A stretch of 64,000 nt of DNA from Hyphomonas sp. (GTDB lineage: Bacteria > Pseudomonadota > Alphaproteobacteria > Caulobacterales > Hyphomonadaceae), in assembly GCF_022844445.1 (NCBI RefSeq), contig NZ_JALHLS010000005.1:1-64000 (forward strand). Direction: 5' to 3'. Made by a program: the position numbers and the translations under genes. Shown piece after piece: positions 18,340 to 26,662 of the stretch. Within the stretch, counting starts at the first letter, position 1, and the number at the start of each line of letters is the position of its first letter. The notes under the pieces were generated by a model. It searched no databases. It was not told where the DNA came from and saw only the letters and a list, made by a program, of their open reading frames with translations.

Positions 18340-19167
18340 TCAGGCTTCAGGTTTTCGCAGGCTGTAGGTCTCTGCCTTGCCGGGAAAGGCGCGGGCCCGG
18401 ACGTCGGCGGCATAGGCCGCCGCCGCCTCGGAAATCGCGGTATTGAGGTTGGCATACCGGCGCACGAATTTCGGGGTCCAGTCGAACAGGCCCAGCATGT
18501 CGGGCGTTACCAGGATCTGCCCGTCACAGGCGCCCGAGGCCCCGATCCCGATGGTCGGGCAGCTCACCTGCGCGGTAATCTCGGCCGCAAGGTCCTCGGC
18601 CACACCCTCGATTACGATGGCGAACGCGCCGGCTTCCTCGGCAGCCCTGGCCTCCGCCATTACCCGGCTGCGCTCGTCCTGCGTGCGCCCCTTGGCCCGG
18701 AAACCGCCATCCACGTTGATCGCCTGCGGGCGCAGGCCCACATGCCCCATGACCGGAACGCCCCGTTCCACAAGATGCGAAATCTGCTGCGCGGCATACG
18801 CCCCGCTCTCGATCTTCACCGCCTGGCAGCCGGTCTCCTTCATGATCCGCGCGGCGTTCAGGAACGCCTGGTCGGCATTCGTTTCGTAGGAGCCGAACGG
18901 CATGTCGACCACGACGAACGCCTTCTGCGAGCCGCGCATCACCGCCTGCCCGTGCAGGATCATCATCTCCATTGTCACGCCAACGGTCGAGGGCAGCCCG
19001 TGCACCACCATCCCGACACTGTCGCCGACCAGCAGAAGGTCGGCATGCTCGTCCAGCAGTGCGGCGGTCGGCGCATCATAGGCCGTCAGGCATACCAGCG
19101 GCACCCCGCCCTTGGCGGCGGCAATATCCTTGACCGTCTTGCGGCTTGTCTGCGTTTGTTTTGACAT
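18340..19167 (-). CDS. panB: 3-methyl-2-oxobutanoate hydroxymethyltransferase
   Basis: 275 residues from the ATG at 19167 (MSKQTQTSRKTVKDI). Transfers a hydroxymethyl group from 5,10-methylene-THF to alpha-ketoisovalerate, the first committed step to pantothenate and CoA. LLVGDSVGMVVHG (about residues 44-56) holds the Mg-binding residues, and TIGIGASGACDGQILV is the conserved C-terminal active-site segment, split here as TIGIGA and CDGQILV. No panC is adjacent. Transcribed toward the TPR-bamB-der group with a 78 bp gap. Confidence 0.95.
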   Translation of the reverse strand: MSKQTQTSRKTVKDIAAAKGGVPLVCLTAYDAPTAALLDEHADLLLVGDSVGMVVHGLPSTVGVTMEMMILHGQAVMRGSQKAFVVVDMPFGSYETNADQAFLNAARIMKETGCQAVKIESGAYAAQQISHLVERGVPVMGHVGLRPQAINVDGGFRAKGRTQDERSRVMAEARAAEEAGAFAIVIEGVAEDLAAEITAQVSCPTIGIGASGACDGQILVTPDMLGLFDWTPKFVRRYANLNTAISEAAAAYAADVRARAFPGKAETYSLRKPEA

Positions 19168-19225
19168 GGCCCGAGCGATTAGCCCGCCAGAGGCCAGCCC
19201 GCAAGGAAACAGGAGGGTTAACGCC

Positions 19226-19621
19226 ATGTCCGCCCCGGTCCGGCATCTTCTTCTCTGGGCCCTCGCCTATGGCGCGATGGCCTTCGCTGCCGGCTTCGTC
19301 TTCGGCGCTCTGCGCGAACTGGTCCTGATCCCCGCCTTCGGGGAGCGCCTCGGCCGCCTCATCGAATTCCCTGTCATAACCCTCACCGCCTGCGCCATCG
19401 GGGTGTGGATCGGCCGGCGCACCCATGCCCCCGCAATGGCGCTCGGCCTGCTCGGTGTCTGCGTCCTCGTCGTCCTCGAAAGCAGCATGGCCCTTGGCCT
19501 GATGCGCATCACCGCCGCGGACTATCTCGCCGGTTACGATCTCACGCGCGGCGCGCTCTTCCCCATCGGTCTCGCCCTGATGGCGGCCGCGCCCGGCCTC
19601 GGGCGCCGCCTGAAACGCTAG
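19226..19621 (+). CDS. Small four-helix membrane protein
   Basis: 131 residues from the ATG at 19226, well supported by AGGAGGG at 19211-19217. Four hydrophobic segments are visible (about 8-30, 42-62, 68-88 and 104-122), separated by short charged loops such as ALRELVLIP and GRRTH. No family motif recognised. Transcribed divergently from panB, and its stop lies 3 bp from the end of the convergent NnrU-like gene. Confidence 0.75.
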   Translation: MSAPVRHLLLWALAYGAMAFAAGFVFGALRELVLIPAFGERLGRLIEFPVITLTACAIGVWIGRRTHAPAMALGLLGVCVLVVLESSMALGLMRITAADYLAGYDLTRGALFPIGLALMAAAPGLGRRLKR

Positions 19622-19624
19622 GCC

Positions 19625-20206
19625 TCAAGCCGGCAGCGCCACCACGCCGAACAGGATCGGATGCAGCCAGAGGAAGATCGCAAGGTAGGCGCCGACGCCA
19701 ATCACCACCGCGCCGACATCGCCCATCACGTTCACCGCCGCGTCCGGGCCCGGCCCATTGTCGCCGCGCTTTTTCAGCGCGATCCGGTCCAGCACCCCGT
19801 AGGCGAGGAAGCTTCCGAACAGGATCACCGAGTTCAGCTCCCCGTTCGCCAGCAGGTGCCCGAAAGCCCAGATCTTCACTGCCAGAAGCATCGGATGCTT
19901 CACCGCCTTCTTGATCCGCCCGGTCGGCAAGTAGGCCGCCGCAAGGAAGATCATCGCGAACAGCATCAGCGCCAGGTTGATGTGCGCCATCGCAGGTGGC
20001 GGCCAATAAAGGATCGGCGCCGGCCGCGCCGCGCCGTAGCCCCAGACGATCAAGACGAAACCCGCAATCGACACGAGGCTGTAGAGACCCATGTAGGGCC
20101 CGGCCCCCATCTTCGCCTTGATGTCCTTGCCGGCTTCCCGGCTCCGATACGTCGTGAACAGGTGCGTCCCGAAAAAGATCACGAGACCCAGAATAAGATA
20201 CGTCAT
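19625..20206 (-). CDS. NnrU-like membrane protein
   Basis: 193 residues from the ATG at 20206, with GGGAGG 9-14 bp upstream. About five to six membrane helices. The N-terminal LGLVIFFGTHLFTTYR and the central LPTGRIKKAVKHPMLLAVK followed by WAFGHLLANG are characteristic of the NnrU family. Family members were first linked to denitrification, and others (15-cis-zeta-carotene isomerase relatives) bind heme. No denitrification genes are in the window, so the role here is open; a heme-linked membrane redox function is plausible given the neighbouring Rieske operon. Confidence 0.85.
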   Translation of the reverse strand: MTYLILGLVIFFGTHLFTTYRSREAGKDIKAKMGAGPYMGLYSLVSIAGFVLIVWGYGAARPAPILYWPPPAMAHINLALMLFAMIFLAAAYLPTGRIKKAVKHPMLLAVKIWAFGHLLANGELNSVILFGSFLAYGVLDRIALKKRGDNGPGPDAAVNVMGDVGAVVIGVGAYLAIFLWLHPILFGVVALPA

Positions 20207-20413
20207 GGCATAGCCTCCCCGGCTTTTGCCGTAGGCTACCCTGATTGCCCCGCGCGGGGAAGCACTCCGGAAAGCCCCACCTTCTGTAGCCTGCCCCTCC
20301 ACCAACACGGCCGAACGCCCGGGGCCGCCCCAGCGCCGCCCCCGGCGGGGCCTGCTGTGGGCGCCGCCGCGCCGGAGCCCGCACCCGCCGCCTTACCTGC
20401 GCAAACCGGCGCC

Positions 20414-21151
20414 CTAGAGCCGCACCACATCCTCAAGAGCCACGCGCACCTGCCGCAGGCCCGCCACCTCGAAAATCCGCCCCCGGATCATTACGGCGTC
20501 CGCCACAAACGGAATGATCTGCGGCCCGAAGGCCCGTCCGCGTTCGTCAAGCAGCAATAGCGCCGCCTTCCCGTTCGCGCAGCGCCCGGTCTCGGCAAAG
20601 GCCAGCGGCAAGCCGCCGCGCGCGCACAGAGCCGCGCAGGCCTTGTGCGTCTTTCCGTGCCCGGGCCGCATCGCGCCGAACCAGCATTTCGCGTCGAGTA
20701 TCTCGCCTGTCAGCACGGCGTCGCCGAGGTCCTTTTCCGGCCCCGCCCGCACGCGCCCCGGCGCCGGATCGGGATAGACGCCTTCCACTGCCATCATCGC
20801 GTGCTCGCCGCGCTCGATCAGCGTGCCGGTGACCGCCGCGCCCGTGAAGGTCAGCGCGGGGCGCACATGGATACGGTCCTTGCCCGGCCCGACGAGGAAT
20901 ACCGGCCGCAGGCCATAGCCAAGATCTTCCGTAAGCAGATGAAGGTAGGGCTCAGGATAGATCGTGCCGGTCACGGCGACCTTCTTGCCCTGATCCCAGA
21001 CGCCTGGCCCCGGTGCGGGCGAGACAGCGCCCAGCCCGGCGCCGAGCGCGCCAGAACCCGCAACCAGTCCTGCGCCTGCCGCCAGCAGCTGCCGGCGGCT
21101 GATTTGCGGCGGGCCTTCCTGCCAGCCGACGAAGAACGGCTCTTGCGCCAT
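20414..21151 (-). CDS. Tat-exported Cys-containing protein of the Rieske/ferric-reductase operon
   Basis: 245 residues. An N-terminal twin-arginine signal SRRQLLAAGAG (about 19-29) implies folded export to the periplasm, often a sign of a cofactor. The middle holds the conserved Cys/His-rich segment AKCWFGAMRPGHGKTHKAC followed by AALC and later TGRC, a pattern I associate with an uncharacterised family found beside Rieske or molybdenum redox genes. The start ATG overlaps the stop of the Rieske fusion gene by 1 bp. It is the last gene of the four-gene module at 20414-22558. Function unknown; metal or cofactor binding is inferred. Confidence 0.75.
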   Translation of the reverse strand: MAQEPFFVGWQEGPPQISRRQLLAAGAGLVAGSGALGAGLGAVSPAPGPGVWDQGKKVAVTGTIYPEPYLHLLTEDLGYGLRPVFLVGPGKDRIHVRPALTFTGAAVTGTLIERGEHAMMAVEGVYPDPAPGRVRAGPEKDLGDAVLTGEILDAKCWFGAMRPGHGKTHKACAALCARGGLPLAFAETGRCANGKAALLLLDERGRAFGPQIIPFVADAVMIRGRIFEVAGLRQVRVALEDVVRL

Positions 21152-22206
21152 CAGGACACGACTTCCGGGATCAGCGTGGGCGCAAGCTCAGTCCCCGGCG
21201 GCTGCGCCAGCCGGTGCACGAGCACGCGCCCCTCCCTGATCCGTGTCCGGAAGGTCGCCACCTTCTCGGTAAACGGCGGCGGCGAGCAGCCATCCTCCGG
21301 CCGGTACTGGTAACCATGCCACGGGCACACGATGCACCCGTCCAGGATGCGCCCCTCGCCCAGCGGTCCGCCCTGATGGCGGCAGGCATTCGCCACCGCA
21401 TAAATCTTCGCGCCCTCGCGGAACACCGCGATCCGTTCGCCTTCCGGCGGCGTCAGGATCACCGCGCGCCCGTCCGGAATCTCCTGCGCCGGGCCGGCGT
21501 CCAGCCAGCCCTCGGCCTCAGCGGCCGCCGCCCGGTCCCGCGCCGCCTCGCGCTGCCCGGCGGCGATATGCAGCCCGGATACCAGCAGCGCCGAGACGCC
21601 CGCCAGCGCTGCCGCCGCAAACCCCGCCTCACCCTGCGCCGCGCCCAGCATCACATGCGCTACCAACAATCCGTAGGCAGCATACACGCCCATGTGCAGA
21701 CCCTTCCAGAAGCGCGGGCCGAGCACCGTGTTCCAGAAATCATGGCTCGTTGCCGCCATCAGGAACAGGATCAGCAGCGCGGCAACCCCTAGGCTCTCAA
21801 ATGGAAAGCCGCCGAAAGAATCGTAGCGCGGGTTGGAGACAAGCAGCGAGACAAACGCGTTCATCTCCGAGAAGCCATGATACCACAGCACCACCAGCCC
21901 GCCATGCAGCAGCGCCACGAGGAAACACGCCACCCCCAGGTGCCGCCGGTTATAGACCAGCGGCAGCGCGCGCGGGGTCAGCCGCGCCAGCGGCCCGAGG
22001 CACAGGATGATCGTCAGCAGGCTGAAGGCCGCCGCCCCGCTCGCGCGGATCAGCATCTGGATTTCGCTCGGTTGCTGCCCTGCCGGCGCCGACATCCAGC
22101 CCGCGCCAAGATGCGCCGCAAAGAACACGGCGAGCCCCGCGAGCATGACACCGTCATAGGCGCGCTTGAAGCCGTTCCAGCCGACCAGGGAATAGCCCGC
22201 TGCCAC
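21151..22206 (-). CDS. Ferric-reductase-like membrane domain fused to a Rieske [2Fe-2S] domain
   Basis: 351 residues from a GTG at 22206 that overlaps the TAG of the upstream small gene by one base. The first about 220 residues form six or more membrane helices with the ferric-reductase-like signature LARLTPRALPLVYNRRHLG and nearby His residues suited to bind two hemes. The C-terminal domain carries a complete Rieske motif: C275-x-H277 and C294-P-W-H297. This implies electron transfer between membrane hemes and an iron-sulfur centre, but donor and acceptor are unknown. Unlike NADPH oxidase relatives, no FAD/NAD domain follows. Confidence 0.85.
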   Translation of the reverse strand: MAAGYSLVGWNGFKRAYDGVMLAGLAVFFAAHLGAGWMSAPAGQQPSEIQMLIRASGAAAFSLLTIILCLGPLARLTPRALPLVYNRRHLGVACFLVALLHGGLVVLWYHGFSEMNAFVSLLVSNPRYDSFGGFPFESLGVAALLILFLMAATSHDFWNTVLGPRFWKGLHMGVYAAYGLLVAHVMLGAAQGEAGFAAAALAGVSALLVSGLHIAAGQREAARDRAAAAEAEGWLDAGPAQEIPDGRAVILTPPEGERIAVFREGAKIYAVANACRHQGGPLGEGRILDGCIVCPWHGYQYRPEDGCSPPPFTEKVATFRTRIREGRVLVHRLAQPPGTELAPTLIPEVVS

Positions 22207-22340
22207 TAGCCGGCCTCCACGGCCGTGGCGGCCTCGGCGACCCGCGCTCGCTCGGCCAGCGCGGCAAAAATCACAGCCGAAAGTCCCAGGGCCAGCATGG
22301 GCCACAGCCACACATGCACCCGCCTCTGACCGCGCGTCAC
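22206..22340 (-). CDS. 44-residue single-helix membrane protein
   Basis: Starts at a GTG (22338-22340) that overlaps the TGA of the upstream gene, and stops at a TAG sharing one base with the GTG of the Rieske fusion gene. The peptide has a basic N-terminus (TRGQRRVH), one membrane helix (WLWPMLALGLSAVIFAALA) and a short acidic tail. The exact coupling on both sides is the main evidence that it is translated. Probably a small subunit of the redox complex, by analogy with other one-helix subunits; unproven. Confidence 0.6.
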   Translation of the reverse strand: MTRGQRRVHVWLWPMLALGLSAVIFAALAERARVAEAATAVEAG

Positions 22341-22558
22341 GCCCGGTCCTCCGGCGCGCCAAGGCCCGCCAGCCGCGCCAGCACGAAGGGCCACAGCGCC
22401 GCAAGGCCCGGCAGGATCAGCAACCTTACCCGCACCGGCACATCCGCCGCCGTCAGCCGTCCCAGCCCGAACATGACCGTGCCCAACCCGGCCACCAGCC
22501 CGATCCCGACATACAACGCCAGCCCCAGCCAGATCGCCTCCGCAACGCTTGCGCTCAT
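22337..22558 (-). CDS. 73-residue two-helix membrane protein
   Basis: Start ATG at 22558 is preceded by GGGAGG about 8 bp upstream. Two hydrophobic segments (about 8-32 and 44-64) flank a loop with DVPVRVR. No known family. First gene of the four-gene operon leading into the 44-residue protein, the Rieske fusion and the Tat protein; every junction overlaps. It likely forms part of the same membrane complex. Confidence 0.65.
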   Translation of the reverse strand: MSASVAEAIWLGLALYVGIGLVAGLGTVMFGLGRLTAADVPVRVRLLILPGLAALWPFVLARLAGLGAPEDRA

Positions 22559-22694
22559 GCAACACGCCTCCCGGCGACCACGGTTACCCCTCACGCTGAC
22601 GGGCGCAAGTCACGTTATTGTGGCGAGTTGGTAATCTCTGGCGCCGGATTTTCATCCCGCCCCACCCCATGACATCCCCCCCAAATCCCCCTAA

Positions 22695-24362
22695 ATGCTC
22701 CGCATGAGCAAAAATCTGAGAATCCTGGCGGCGCAGCTCAATCCGGTGGTCGGCGATATTGCCGGCAACATGGTGCTGGCGCGCGGGGCGGTCGCCGAGG
22801 GACGCGCGCGCGGCGCCGATCTCGTGGTGCTGTCTGAACACTTCATCCTCGGCTATCCGGCGGAAGACCTGGTTCTGAAACCCTCGGCGGTGGACCTGTC
22901 GATGGCAGCGGTCCATGCCCTCGCGCGCGAGACGCAGACCGGCCCGGCCGTGCTGGTCGGCGCGCCCTGGCGCGAGGACGGCGTGCTGCGCAATTCGGCG
23001 CTGTTCCTGGAAGGCGGCGAGATCCGCGCGCGCCATGACAAGCGGGAGCTGCCGAACTACGGCGTATTCGACGAGAAGCGCCACTACACGCCCGGCGAAG
23101 GCCCGGCCGTGGTGGTCGATTTCAAGAGCGTGCGCCTCGGCCTCGCCATCTGCGAGGACATCTGGTTCGAGCGCGTGCCCCGGGCCGCGAAGGCGGCGGG
23201 AGCAGACGTGCTGCTGGTGCCGAACGCCTCGCCCTGGCGCCGCGCCATCCAGGATGAGCGGGCCGCCGCATTCGACCGCTGGGCGGATCTGAAGATGCCC
23301 TACCTGTTCCTCAACCAGATGGGCGGGCAGGACGAGCTCGTCTTCGACGGCGCCTCCTATGCGACGAATTCCACCCACGGGGCACGCTGCGGCCTCGTCG
23401 GCCAGTTCGAGACAGGCTATGCCCTTGTCGAATTTGATCCGTCCACGAAGCAGTTCGTGGGCCTGAGCCAAGGCTGCGCAGCAGACCTGCATGGCTGGGC
23501 GGCGGAATACCGCGCGGCGATGCAGGGACTCGGCGACTATGTGCGCAAGAACAGGTTCCCCGGCGTCGTGCTCGGCATGTCCGGCGGCATTGACAGCGCT
23601 ATCACCGCCGCCATCGCCGCCGACGCGCTAGGGCCGGACAAGGTCTGGTGCGTGATGATGCCGTCGAAATACACCTCGAAGGACAGCCTCGAGGACGCAA
23701 AGGCCTGCGCCGAGGCCCTCGGCTGCCGGTATGACACGATCAGCATCCACCCCGGCGTGGAAGCGCTCGGAGGCATGCTCGCCCCGGCCTTTGCGGGCAA
23801 GAAGGCGGACATCACGGAAGAGAACATCCAGTCCCGCCTGCGCGCGGTGACCTTGATGGCGCTCTCCAACAAGTTCGGCCACATGGTCGTCACCACCGGC
23901 AACAAGAGCGAGATGGCGGTCGGCTACGCAACGCTCTATGGCGACATGTGCGGCGGCTACAATGCGCTGAAGGACTTCTACAAGACGGAAGTCTTTGAAC
24001 TGACGAAATGGCGCAATGCCAATGTGCCGCCGGGCGCGCTGGTCCGGCATGGCAACGTGATCCCGGAACGGATCATCACCAAGCCGCCCTCCGCCGAGCT
24101 GCGAGAGGACCAGAAGGACGAGGACAGCCTGCCGCCTTATCCGGTTCTGGACGATATCCTGCGCGGTCTCGTGGACCTGGAAGAAGACGTCGACGACATT
24201 CTCGCCCGCGGCCATGACGCGGCCACGGTGCGGCGTATCGAACACCTCGTCTACATTGCCGAATACAAGCGCCGTCAGGCCCCGCCGGGCGTCAAGGTTG
24301 GCGGCAAGAATTTCGGCCGGGACCGGCGCTATCCGATCACGAACCGGTTCCGGGACGATTAG
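22695..24362 (+). CDS. nadE: Glutamine-hydrolysing NAD+ synthetase
   Basis: 555 residues. Converts nicotinic acid adenine dinucleotide to NAD+ using glutamine. The N-terminal nitrilase-type glutaminase domain (about 1-270) has the catalytic Glu in LSEHFILGYP and the Cys in LAICEDIWF. The C-terminal PP-ATPase domain starts at about 290 with GMSGGIDS, and the protein ends with YPITNRFRDD as usual. Two nearby ATG codons (22695 and 22704) could both serve as start. A monocistronic gene between the redox operon and a convergent lipoprotein gene. Confidence 0.97.
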   Translation: MLRMSKNLRILAAQLNPVVGDIAGNMVLARGAVAEGRARGADLVVLSEHFILGYPAEDLVLKPSAVDLSMAAVHALARETQTGPAVLVGAPWREDGVLRNSALFLEGGEIRARHDKRELPNYGVFDEKRHYTPGEGPAVVVDFKSVRLGLAICEDIWFERVPRAAKAAGADVLLVPNASPWRRAIQDERAAAFDRWADLKMPYLFLNQMGGQDELVFDGASYATNSTHGARCGLVGQFETGYALVEFDPSTKQFVGLSQGCAADLHGWAAEYRAAMQGLGDYVRKNRFPGVVLGMSGGIDSAITAAIAADALGPDKVWCVMMPSKYTSKDSLEDAKACAEALGCRYDTISIHPGVEALGGMLAPAFAGKKADITEENIQSRLRAVTLMALSNKFGHMVVTTGNKSEMAVGYATLYGDMCGGYNALKDFYKTEVFELTKWRNANVPPGALVRHGNVIPERIITKPPSAELREDQKDEDSLPPYPVLDDILRGLVDLEEDVDDILARGHDAATVRRIEHLVYIAEYKRRQAPPGVKVGGKNFGRDRRYPITNRFRDD

Positions 24363-24371
24363 GGCCTCGCC

Positions 24372-25190
24372 CTATTCCTCCGAAGGCGGAATGATTTCCT
24401 GGTCCTGGGCGTTGACGCCGAACGTGTCGGTAGCAATTGCCTCGCGCACGGCTTCCACGTCGCTCTCGGCGATGTCTGCCGCGTCGCCAAAGCCAGTGAT
24501 CGGCGAGGGATAGATGCCCGGCTCTTCGATGACTTCATCGAACATCAGCCAGGCCTGTTTCCCGCCGAGACAGGTGACGCGGACCCAGAGGTCTTCGTCC
24601 AGCGAGGTATTGGCAATGTCAGTGACGTTGGTGAGCTCACCTTCGTTGATCTCGTATTCCTTGCCGTTGAACAGGAGCACGGTCACCCCCTCGCCGATAT
24701 AGCGCAGGTAGGTCATCTGCTCGCCGGCCTTCAGGCTCAGCGTCTCCATGCCGGCTGCGCCGGCAAACTCGACCACCGCATCCTCAAGCACCGTGACAGG
24801 CACCTTCTTGGTGGCCACGAAATACTCGAGACTGTCGGCTTCGTTGCGGGCGTTGTTCCAGATCTGGTAGTTCGCATATTGCGGCAGGATGCAGGTGATG
24901 TCCTGCGGGTCGGTCGGGTTCGGCCGCGCACGGGCCGGCACCTTCACATCGGCGTCCAGCACGGCGAAACCGGGAGGGTACTCGCCCGGCCAGCCGGCGC
25001 TCAGGAACCAAGTTTCATCATAGCCGGAAATCGCTGCGTAATCGAGCGCGGGCCGGACAGGCCCTTCTGCCTTTACGGCCTCTGCCCCAGGCAGCGCTGC
25101 GCCCGGTGCCACAGCTCCCGGCGCCGCCCCGTCCTTTTGTCCGCAGGCCGCCAGAAGCAGCGCCCCAGCCAGCACCCAGCCGAATCTCAT
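24372..25190 (-). CDS. Hypothetical lipoprotein
   Basis: 272 residues. The signal MRFGWVLAGALLLAAC gives a lipobox LLAAC with Cys at residue 16, followed by a flexible Ala/Gly/Pro-rich linker to about residue 45. The mature domain is acidic and contains two Cys (in DITCILPQYANY and RVTCLGGKQAW) that may pair. No family recognised. Divergent from gltX and convergent with nadE; no functional context. Confidence 0.75.
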   Translation of the reverse strand: MRFGWVLAGALLLAACGQKDGAAPGAVAPGAALPGAEAVKAEGPVRPALDYAAISGYDETWFLSAGWPGEYPPGFAVLDADVKVPARARPNPTDPQDITCILPQYANYQIWNNARNEADSLEYFVATKKVPVTVLEDAVVEFAGAAGMETLSLKAGEQMTYLRYIGEGVTVLLFNGKEYEINEGELTNVTDIANTSLDEDLWVRVTCLGGKQAWLMFDEVIEEPGIYPSPITGFGDAADIAESDVEAVREAIATDTFGVNAQDQEIIPPSEE

Positions 25191-25324
25191 GACCGTCTCC
25201 CGGAATTTGGTAATCGTAGATGGTCGTTAAACAAAACAATAGCAAGAATGTGGCCGAAGCGCTTGGCTTTTGTCCCGATTTGATGTCGAAAGCGCCTTTC
25301 CCAACCCCGGAAGGCCCTGCCGCC

Positions 25325-26662
25325 ATGACCGCCCCGATTGTCCGATTCGCCCCCTCGCCCACAGGCCGCATCCATGTCGGCAACGTGCGCACGGCCCTGG
25401 TGAACTGGCTGTTCTCGCAGGGCCAGGGCGGCAAGTTCATCCTCCGGATCGACGACACGGACCTCGAGCGCTCCACCAAGGAGAACGAGGAAATCCTGAA
25501 GGCCGACCTCACTTGGCTGGGCCTCGTCTGGGCGGACACGTTCAACCAGTCCGAACGTTTCGCCATCTATGACAAGGCCGCAGACAAGCTGCGTGCCATG
25601 GGCCTGCTGTATCCGGCCTACGAGACGGCCGAGGAGCTGGACGTCAAACGCAAGATCGCCCAGTCGCGCGGACGCCCCCCCGTCTATGACCGGGCGGCGC
25701 TCAGCCTGACGGACGCAGACCGGGCGAAACTGGAAGCCTCGGGCGTGAAGCCGCACTGGCGCTTCAAGCTGTCGGGAGGGCGGGTCGAGTGGAACGACCT
25801 CGTCCGCGGGCCGCAGAGCATCGACACGTCCTCGGTCTCAGACCCCGTGCTGATCCGCGAGGACGGCAGCTATCTCTACACCCTCCCCTCGGTGGTCGAC
25901 GATATCGAAGCAGACATCACGCATGTCGTGCGCGGCGAAGATCATGTGACAAACTCCGGCGCCCAGATCGAGATCTTCATGGCGCTCGGCGGCAAGGCGC
26001 CCGAGATGGCGCACATGCCGCTCCTGATCGGCGCAGACGGCTCGGCCCTGTCGAAGCGGATAGGCTCGCTCTCGGTCGGCCAGCTTCGCGAGCACGGCAT
26101 CGAGGCGATGGCGATCCTCAGCTACCTCGCAAAGCTTGGCACCTCGGACAATATCGAGCCGCGCAGCAGCGTGACGGAACTCGCCGCCGAGTTCTCCTTC
26201 ACCAAGATCGGCCGCGCCCCGGCGCGCTTCGACGAGACCGACCTTGAAAACCTCAACGCTGCGTTCGTCCATGCGATGCCGTTTGCCGAAGCGCAAGCGC
26301 GCCTGAAGGCGATTGATCCGCGCGCGGACAATGAGGCCTTCTGGCTGGCCGTGCGGGAGAACTGCGCGCGGGTAAGCGATGCGGCGAACTGGGTGGAAAT
26401 AGTGTTCGGCAAAGCCTCGCCTGACGTTGCGGCTGAGGACAGGGATTTCATCGCCGCTGCCGGCGCCCACCTGCCGGCCGGCGAGCTGACCCCTGCCAGC
26501 TGGGGCGAGTGGACGGGCGCGCTGAAAACCGCCACGGGGCGCAAGGGCAAAGGCCTGTTCATGCCGCTTCGCAAGGCCTTGACCGGGATGGAGCATGGGC
26601 CCGAGATGAGCGCCGTGCTGCCGCTGATCGGGCGGGCAAAGGTGCTGGAGCGGCTGGGTTAG
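25325..26662 (+). CDS. gltX: Glutamate-tRNA ligase
   Basis: 445 residues from the ATG at 25325, which gives the standard N-terminus MTAPIVRFAPSPTG; longer starts at 25283 or 25220 are less family-like. The class I HIGH motif appears as PTGRIHVGN, and the KMSKS motif as ALSKRIG. Charges tRNA-Glu (or both Glu and Gln tRNAs where an amidotransferase exists, common in alphaproteobacteria, which often carry two gltX copies). The C-terminal helical anticodon domain is shorter than in E. coli. The last 4 bp overlap the end of the convergent esterase gene. Confidence 0.95.
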   Translation: MTAPIVRFAPSPTGRIHVGNVRTALVNWLFSQGQGGKFILRIDDTDLERSTKENEEILKADLTWLGLVWADTFNQSERFAIYDKAADKLRAMGLLYPAYETAEELDVKRKIAQSRGRPPVYDRAALSLTDADRAKLEASGVKPHWRFKLSGGRVEWNDLVRGPQSIDTSSVSDPVLIREDGSYLYTLPSVVDDIEADITHVVRGEDHVTNSGAQIEIFMALGGKAPEMAHMPLLIGADGSALSKRIGSLSVGQLREHGIEAMAILSYLAKLGTSDNIEPRSSVTELAAEFSFTKIGRAPARFDETDLENLNAAFVHAMPFAEAQARLKAIDPRADNEAFWLAVRENCARVSDAANWVEIVFGKASPDVAAEDRDFIAAAGAHLPAGELTPASWGEWTGALKTATGRKGKGLFMPLRKALTGMEHGPEMSAVLPLIGRAKVLERLG

